From: Proteocatella sp051653405
GTDB lineage: Bacteria; Bacillota; Clostridia; Peptostreptococcales; Filifactoraceae
NCBI GenBank assembly: GCA_051653405.1
Contig: JBOFWC010000302.1
Location: 1 to 11,497, forward strand
Length of the DNA: 11,497 nt
Direction of reading: 5' to 3'
Positions within the stretch are counted from its first letter, which is position 1. Each line of letters opens with the position of its first letter. Shown here one piece after another: positions 6,892 through 11,497 of this stretch. Under the pieces are notes generated by a model. That model was not told the DNA's origin. It did not search any database and saw only the letters and a list, made by a program, of their open reading frames with translations. Made by a program: the position numbers and the translations under genes.

Positions 6892-8445
6892 ATGAAAAAG
6901 ATAGATAGAAGCAAAGTGGTTAGAGATTTTCATCAGGCTAAATGGGATGAGCCTATAATATTTGAACTTAGCACTCCAGGAGAAAGAGGAATTGTAGTAC
7001 CAAGTGCAGAACAGGAAATAACTGCTCAAGTGGGCGATGGTTTTTCAGCAATTCCAGATAGTATGAAAAGAAAAAGTATACTTGAGCTTCCTGAGATTTC
7101 CCAAAACAGAGTACTTAGACATTATACGAGACTATCCCAAGAGACTCTGGGGGCAGATGTGAATCTTGAAATAGGCCAGGGAACTTGTACGGTTAAATAC
7201 AGTCCAAAGATAAATGAGTTAATAGCGAGAAGTCCTAAAATTACAGAGCTTCATCCTCTTCAAGATCCGTCTACAACTCAGGGGATACTGGAAGTTATGT
7301 ACAAGATGGATAAATCGCTTCAAGCGATATCTGGGATGGACAGATTTACATTCCAGCCATCTGGAGGAAGTCAGGCGATATATGCGATGTCGGCCCTTGT
7401 AAGAGCTTATCATGAAAAACAGGGAAATACCCAAAAAGATGAAATCATAACTACAATATATTCTCACCCATCTGATGCAGCAGCACCAGTGGTTGCAGGC
7501 TACAAAGTAAAATATATATTCCCAGATGAACATGGATATCCAGATTTTGAAGCGTTTAAAGAAGCGGTATCAGATAAAACTGCAGCCTTTTTTATAGCGA
7601 ACCCAGAAGATACGGGAGTTTACAATAAACATATTCTTGAGTTTACAAAGCTTGTGCATCAACATGGAGGTCTTTGCTGTTACGATCAGGCAAATGCAAA
7701 TGGACTTTTGGGAGTTACACGCGCTAAGGAAGCCGGATTTGATATGTGTTTCTTCAATCTTCACAAGACATTTTCTACGCCTCATGGATGCGGGGGACCA
7801 GCTTGTGGAGCTATGGGGGTTACCAAAGAATTAGAATCATTTCTTCCAGTTCCGCTTGTAGATTTTGATGGAGAAGCTTACTATCTAGATTATGAACTTG
7901 AAAATTCCATAGGAAAGATAAGAAGTTTCAGTGGGGTAGCACAAGTAGTGCTTAAAGCCTATTCATGGATACGAAGCCTAGGCTCAGAAGGCCTTTATGA
8001 GGTTGCGAAGGTAGCTGTATTAAACAATAACTATATGTTTAAGAAATTAATGGAAGTAGACTGTGTAGATGCGCCATACATCAAAGGAAGACAGAGGGTA
8101 GAGCAGGTTAGATATACGCTTGAGAAAATGTTTAATGATACAGGGATTGGGACTGGAGATGTACAGCGACGAATGATGGATTTTGGAACTCATTACTGGA
8201 CAAGTCATCACCCTTACTATATTCCAGAGCCAATAACGCTTGAACCGACAGAAACTCCTTCAAAATCAGACTTAGATGAATATATAGCTATCCTAAAGCA
8301 TGTGATAAATGAAGCTTATGAAAATCCCGAAATATTTGAAAATGCACCTCATAGAAGTGTATCTCACAAAGTAGATGAATCCGGAATGGATGATCCTCAA
8401 AAGTGGGCAGTTACTTGGAGAATGTACAACAGAAAATATAAGTAA
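6892..8445 (+). CDS. gcvPB: GcvPB-like protein: divergent PLP-carrying subunit of a glycine dehydrogenase-type enzyme
   Basis: This 517-residue protein is the PLP-binding partner of the preceding gene. The PLP lysine is Lys292 in FNLHKTFSTPHG, Asp265 (CYDQANANGLLG) matches the residue pairing with the pyridine nitrogen, and His192 probably stacks on the ring. Two hallmark segments are changed. The usual DSAHGTNPASAA is YSHPSDAAAP (190-198), and the usual QPAAGAHGE is QPSGGSQAI (155-163). The glycine-rich HGGGGPG reads HGCGGPACG. In the canonical system GcvP decarboxylates glycine and passes an aminomethyl group to lipoyl-GcvH, yet no gcvH, gcvT or lpd is near. It may therefore be a decarboxylase or related PLP enzyme with another substrate (inference). 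The start overlaps the upstream stop region, with a GGGGGAG site, indicating coupling. The C terminus (about 480-517) is longer than I expect for the family. Confidence 0.86.
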   Translation: MKKIDRSKVVRDFHQAKWDEPIIFELSTPGERGIVVPSAEQEITAQVGDGFSAIPDSMKRKSILELPEISQNRVLRHYTRLSQETLGADVNLEIGQGTCTVKYSPKINELIARSPKITELHPLQDPSTTQGILEVMYKMDKSLQAISGMDRFTFQPSGGSQAIYAMSALVRAYHEKQGNTQKDEIITTIYSHPSDAAAPVVAGYKVKYIFPDEHGYPDFEAFKEAVSDKTAAFFIANPEDTGVYNKHILEFTKLVHQHGGLCCYDQANANGLLGVTRAKEAGFDMCFFNLHKTFSTPHGCGGPACGAMGVTKELESFLPVPLVDFDGEAYYLDYELENSIGKIRSFSGVAQVVLKAYSWIRSLGSEGLYEVAKVAVLNNNYMFKKLMEVDCVDAPYIKGRQRVEQVRYTLEKMFNDTGIGTGDVQRRMMDFGTHYWTSHHPYYIPEPITLEPTETPSKSDLDEYIAILKHVINEAYENPEIFENAPHRSVSHKVDESGMDDPQKWAVTWRMYNRKYK

Positions 8446-8466
8446 AATAAGAGTAAAATATAAGTA
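8433..8466. repeat. 12-bp direct repeat at the end of the GcvPB-like gene
   Basis: AAAATATAAGTA occurs at 8433-8444, spanning the stop codon, and again at 8455-8466, with related AAGTAAAA fragments between and after. It is probably low-complexity slippage sequence. Confidence 0.6.
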
Positions 8467-8488
8467 TAAGTAAAAGAAAGATTAATTT

Positions 8489-8515
8489 GGGCGACATTTA
8501 TGTCGCTCATTTTAT
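8489..8515 (+). terminator. Hairpin with weak T-run (partial terminator or mRNA-processing stem)
   Basis: A 9-bp stem GGGCGACAT (8489-8497) pairs with ATGTCGCTC (8500-8508), with one G-T pair. It has a tiny loop and is followed by ATTTTAT. The T-run is short, so it could lower rather than stop transcription into the next gene, or protect the 3' end of the operon mRNA. No separate promoter is evident before the next gene. Confidence 0.55.
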
Positions 8516-8551
8516 CATTGGAAAGCTTTAGCGTTTGGAGGTGATGATGTT

Positions 8552-9655
8552 ATGAAAAAAATAGGGTTTTTAGTAAATCCCATAGCAGGAATGGGTGGAA
8601 GAGTAGGGCTTAAAGGAACCGATTTTTTAGTAGAAGAGGCGCTTAAAAAAGGAGCTGTGCCAGAAGCCCAGCTTAAGGCTAAAAATGCTATCAAAGAATT
8701 AGTCGAGCTAAAGGATAAATTTGAAATATATACTGGGCCTGGGAATCTTGGAGAGGATATACTCTTAGATATGGGCCTTATGCCTCACATATTAGAAATC
8801 AAGCGCAGCGATAGTGCAGAAGATACCAAGGCACTTTGTAAAATCTTTAGTAACGTGGACTTAATAGTATTTGCGGGAGGCGATGGCACGGCAAGAGATA
8901 TCCTTGATGCTACAGATGCTAATAAACCTGTGATAGGAATACCTGCAGGCGTTAAAATTCATTCGGCAGTCTTTGCAAAAAGACCTAGAGAAGCTGGGAT
9001 TTTGCTGAGTAGATATATAAAAGGAGAGCTCAGAGGACTTCAAAGTGCAGAGGTAATGGATATAGATGAGGAGCTATATCGGGAGGAAATAGTGTCTTCA
9101 AAACTCTATGGATATTTAGAGGTACCATATGACACCAAGCTTCTTCAAGGGAAAAAATCAAGAAGCCTATCCTCAGATAGTGCAAGCCAGCAGTCTATAG
9201 CGTGGGACATAGTGGATAATATGGAAGCAGAGGTGCTTTATATAATAGGGCCAGGGTCAACTACTAGTTATATAATGAAGACTCTAAATATAGAGGGAAC
9301 TCTTATAGGCTTTGATGCAGTTTTAAACAAGAAGCTAGTAGGGAAGGATATGGCGGAAAGAGATATACTGAGGTTAATTGAAAAATTTAAAAGCTTAAAT
9401 ATAAAACTTGTGCTTACGCCAATAGGAGGTCAGGGCATAATATTAGGACGAGGAAATCAGCAGCTAAGCAGTGAGGTGCTAAGACACATAACTAGAAAAG
9501 ACATAATAGTTGCAGCTACAAAGACAAAGTTAGAAGAACTTAGGGGAAACCCATTTATAATAGATTTGCAGGATGAAGAAATGCTTCAAACTCTTAAAGG
9601 ATATATGAACGTGGTAACGGGATATAACGAATATGCGGTATATAAAGCGATATAA
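8552..9655 (+). CDS. ATP-NAD kinase/AcoX-like family protein
   Basis: This 367-residue protein resembles the predicted ATP-NAD or polyphosphate kinase group (COG3199) that includes AcoX of acetoin-catabolism loci. The N terminus has VNPIAGMGG at 8-16. The diagnostic nucleotide-binding motif GGDGT is at 109-113, followed by IGIPAGVKIHSAVFA, as in diacylglycerol/NAD-kinase folds. Length is normal for the group and the gene looks intact. GGAGGTG, 8 bases before the ATG, fixes the start. It lies 106 bases after the GcvPB-like gene on the same strand, beyond a weak hairpin and without an obvious promoter, so it is probably the fourth gene of the sigma-54 operon by readthrough. A role linked to the SDR's nicotinamide cofactor or to a phosphorylated intermediate is speculation; the biochemical function of this group is poorly settled. 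Confidence 0.82.
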   Translation: MKKIGFLVNPIAGMGGRVGLKGTDFLVEEALKKGAVPEAQLKAKNAIKELVELKDKFEIYTGPGNLGEDILLDMGLMPHILEIKRSDSAEDTKALCKIFSNVDLIVFAGGDGTARDILDATDANKPVIGIPAGVKIHSAVFAKRPREAGILLSRYIKGELRGLQSAEVMDIDEELYREEIVSSKLYGYLEVPYDTKLLQGKKSRSLSSDSASQQSIAWDIVDNMEAEVLYIIGPGSTTSYIMKTLNIEGTLIGFDAVLNKKLVGKDMAERDILRLIEKFKSLNIKLVLTPIGGQGIILGRGNQQLSSEVLRHITRKDIIVAATKTKLEELRGNPFIIDLQDEEMLQTLKGYMNVVTGYNEYAVYKAI

Positions 9656-9694
9656 AAATAAAGAATGCTATTTCTGAATAATAAGCCATATAAA

Positions 9695-9747
9695 AAACAG
9701 CAGTTTTTGTATTTGAAGCTACATATCAATACAAAAAACTGCTGTTT
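9695..9747. terminator. Bidirectional terminator between the AcoX-like and NhaC-like genes
   Basis: Arms AAACAGCAGTTTTTGTATT (9695-9713) and its complement at 9728-9747 form a stem of about 19 bp with a single-base bulge and a 14-base loop. The - strand continues into CTGTTTTTTA, a good T-run for the NhaC-like gene. The + strand T-rich tail is weaker but plausible. It lies between convergent genes. Confidence 0.85.
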
Positions 9748-9753
9748 CATTTA

Positions 9754-11343
9754 TTAGATTACATCTTTTATCATTGAGTGAGCATAATCTTCATCAATAT
9801 TATATTTTTTAACATAATACTTATGAAGTACATTTTGAAGGATTAAAAGTAAAACAATACCTATAGCTAATAGTATAAATGGAGATACTTTTGTGAATCC
9901 ATATATAGTATAAAGAACCAAGATAACTCCACCGACGGTAGAAGCATATGGAAGCTGAGTTTGAACGTGGTCGATATGGTCTGCACCGGAAAAGATTGAA
10001 GCCATTACTGTAGTATCGGATACCGGTGACGAATGATCCCCAAATATAGCACCTGAAAGTACAGCTCCAGACATTCCGATAGCTACATTTACATCTCCAG
10101 TTAAAGAATAGGCTAGAGGGATTGCAAGTGGGGTCATTATAGCCATAGTTCCCCAAGAGGTACCTGTTGCAAATGCAACTCCAATTGAAAGTAAAAGCAC
10201 AAGTGGAGGAAGAAGTCCAAATGGAACATTATCTCCAATAAGATGTATTACATATGCAGCAAGTCCAAGCTGTTTAGTTATAGCTCCTAGAGACCATGCC
10301 ATTATAAGGATTGCACCAGTAAGCACCATAAGTTTAAAACCATCTACGATACAGGCCATAGTTTCATCAAAGGTCATGATTTTACTTGAAATAGCTATAA
10401 CTACGCCTGTAAGTGCCATTACAAAAGATCCCCATAAAAGCGCTGCTCTTGCATCACAGGTTTCAAGTATTGCCATTATGCCTTGTGGAGCTGCTTCTCT
10501 TCCAGTCCAATATATTCCAATAAGTATAGTTATAAGCGAAAGTGCAATTGGAAGCACGAATGATTTAATCATAGGTTTTGTTTTTTTAGGTTCACCAAGC
10601 TCAGAACTTACGTTTAACATAGGATTAGCACCTTTTCTCGTGAACTCCCCAGTAGTCATGCAGCGACTTTCCGCCTTAAGCATAGGTCCATAATCTTTTC
10701 CAGTATACATCAAAAAGCCTACAAATAGCAGTGTAAGAATGGAGTACATATTAAAAGGAATACTTTTTATATAAGCCGCAACAGGTTGGATAGTATCTAT
10801 TCCAGCGACTTCAAGTCCCTGACCAATCATTCCGATTTGATAAGCTATCCAGTCAGATATAAATATAGCGGCAGCAGGAGCTGCAGTGGAATCAAGGACA
10901 TAGGAGAATTTTTCAGAAGATATTTTGTATTCTTTGCATATATCCCTAAAAACATTTCCGTCAACAGCAGCTACAAGGCAGTCATTTATAGAAGTGGCCA
11001 TTCCAAGACCCCAGGTAGCAAGACATACAGAGCGGCGTTTTTTAAAGCGTTTTTTAGCGGCTTCTGCGAGCGCAAAACTTCCGCCAAGTCTCCAAATAAA
11101 AGATATTCCAACTCCCATAAACATAGTAAATAATAATAACATTGCATTTGAAGGGTCAGTCATATTCTCTACAATTATATTCAGAGAGTATGTAACTCCA
11201 CCAATTGGATTCCAGCCAGAAATTATAAGAGCACCTGTGAATAATCCTGCAAAAAGAGAGATAAGAACTTGCTTAGTTATAAAACAAAGCGAAATAGCGA
11301 CTATTGGCGGTAGCAGACAAAGAATACCGTATGAAGCTTCCAT
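9754..11343 (-). CDS. NhaC-family Na+/H+ antiporter or related carrier
   Basis: This is a hydrophobic 529-residue inner-membrane protein with about a dozen predicted membrane segments. The family signature region is in the C-terminal half: ATGTSWGTMAIMTPLAIP around 393-410 and GDHSSPVSDTTVMAS from 435. Characterised members exchange Na+ for H+, and some exchange organic acids such as malate and lactate, so this one could import the operon's substrate (inference). I chose the ATG at 11343 (MEASYGIL) because AAAGGAGG lies just upstream. A TTG start at 11406 would add 21 residues, but that TTG is the first part of the -24 element of the sigma-54 promoter, so the longer form would not be transcribed from that promoter. 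Tandem TAA stops end the gene. It is convergent with the AcoX-like gene and is probably in the same regulon as the SDR-GcvP-like operon. Confidence 0.92.
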   Translation of the reverse strand: MEASYGILCLLPPIVAISLCFITKQVLISLFAGLFTGALIISGWNPIGGVTYSLNIIVENMTDPSNAMLLLFTMFMGVGISFIWRLGGSFALAEAAKKRFKKRRSVCLATWGLGMATSINDCLVAAVDGNVFRDICKEYKISSEKFSYVLDSTAAPAAAIFISDWIAYQIGMIGQGLEVAGIDTIQPVAAYIKSIPFNMYSILTLLFVGFLMYTGKDYGPMLKAESRCMTTGEFTRKGANPMLNVSSELGEPKKTKPMIKSFVLPIALSLITILIGIYWTGREAAPQGIMAILETCDARAALLWGSFVMALTGVVIAISSKIMTFDETMACIVDGFKLMVLTGAILIMAWSLGAITKQLGLAAYVIHLIGDNVPFGLLPPLVLLLSIGVAFATGTSWGTMAIMTPLAIPLAYSLTGDVNVAIGMSGAVLSGAIFGDHSSPVSDTTVMASIFSGADHIDHVQTQLPYASTVGGVILVLYTIYGFTKVSPFILLAIGIVLLLILQNVLHKYYVKKYNIDEDYAHSMIKDVI

Positions 11344-11387
11344 ATTATTTCCTCCTTTATTAAAATATGTATGTTCTATAGAATAAT

Positions 11388-11406
11388 AATGCATTAATCG
11401 TGCCAA
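11388..11406 (-). promoter_or_regulatory. Sigma-54 (-24/-12) promoter of the NhaC-like gene
   Basis: On the - strand TTGGCACGATTAATGCATT shows GG, ten bases, GC. TTGGCACG is a perfect -24 element; the -12 element is ATGC instead of TTGC. It matches the promoter of the SDR operon at 15 of 20 positions. Transcription would start near 11379, leaving a leader of about 36 bases. No TTGACA-like repeat is visible in the 91 bases upstream before the window ends, so its activator sites may lie outside. Confidence 0.85.
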
Positions 11407-11497
11407 AAAATAAATATTCGCAAAATTAATTCAAAATTCAGTAAATTTTTAGTATTTTCAATAGGAATCATTAATATAGAATAAATTTATAGCTCTG

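Noticed and set aside
8520..8532. GG...GC sigma-54-like element before the AcoX-like gene
   Set aside because: The spacing between GG and GC is 9 bases, not 10, and TTGGCAC is absent.

Overview
The window comes from a low-GC, anaerobic Firmicute of the Clostridia, probably an amino-acid fermenter. The evidence is the [FeFe]-hydrogenase maturation genes hydG and hydF, the AT-rich sequence, strong AGGAGG-type ribosome binding sites, and sigma-54 control of what looks like an amino-acid catabolic operon. The genus cannot be fixed from the sequence. I see no rRNA, tRNA, CRISPR array, insertion sequence or riboswitch.

Layout: (1) Positions 1-2394 hold the 3' part of hydG, cut by the window edge, then complete hydF on the + strand. 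These are two of the three maturases that build the H-cluster. (2) Positions 2395-2618 lie between convergent genes. They hold a cluster of DnaA-box-like 9-mers in a strong dyad, then a long bidirectional terminator hairpin. (3) Positions 2619-4328 (-) encode a sigma-54 enhancer-binding regulator with an N-terminal sensor carrying a Cys cluster, a PAS-like region, an AAA+ domain and a Fis-type HTH. (4) Positions 4329-4671 are a divergent control region. It holds a sigma-70-type promoter for the regulator, an array of TTGACA-like repeats, and a -24/-12 promoter facing right. (5) Positions 4672-8445 (+) are a tight three-gene operon: an SDR oxidoreductase and two proteins related to the two subunits of split glycine dehydrogenase (GcvPA, GcvPB). 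(6) After a short hairpin, positions 8552-9655 (+) encode an ATP-NAD kinase/AcoX-like protein. (7) A bidirectional terminator separates it from a convergent NhaC-family antiporter (9754-11343, -), which has its own -24/-12 promoter at 11388-11406.

How the genes may work together (inference): the regulator senses a metabolite or redox/metal state, binds the TTGACA array and, with RNA polymerase-sigma-54, activates the SDR-GcvPA-GcvPB operon. A second sigma-54 promoter makes the NhaC-like carrier a likely member of the same regulon, giving import or ion exchange plus catabolism. The GcvP-like pair keeps PLP-chemistry residues (His192, Asp265, Lys292 of the B subunit) but has lost hallmark glycine-dehydrogenase segments. 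It is not accompanied here by gcvT, gcvH or lpd. The SDR lacks the usual active-site Asn. The best candidate for an undescribed system is therefore a sigma-54-controlled pathway that uses a GcvP-type PLP enzyme on something other than free glycine, or in a different reaction.
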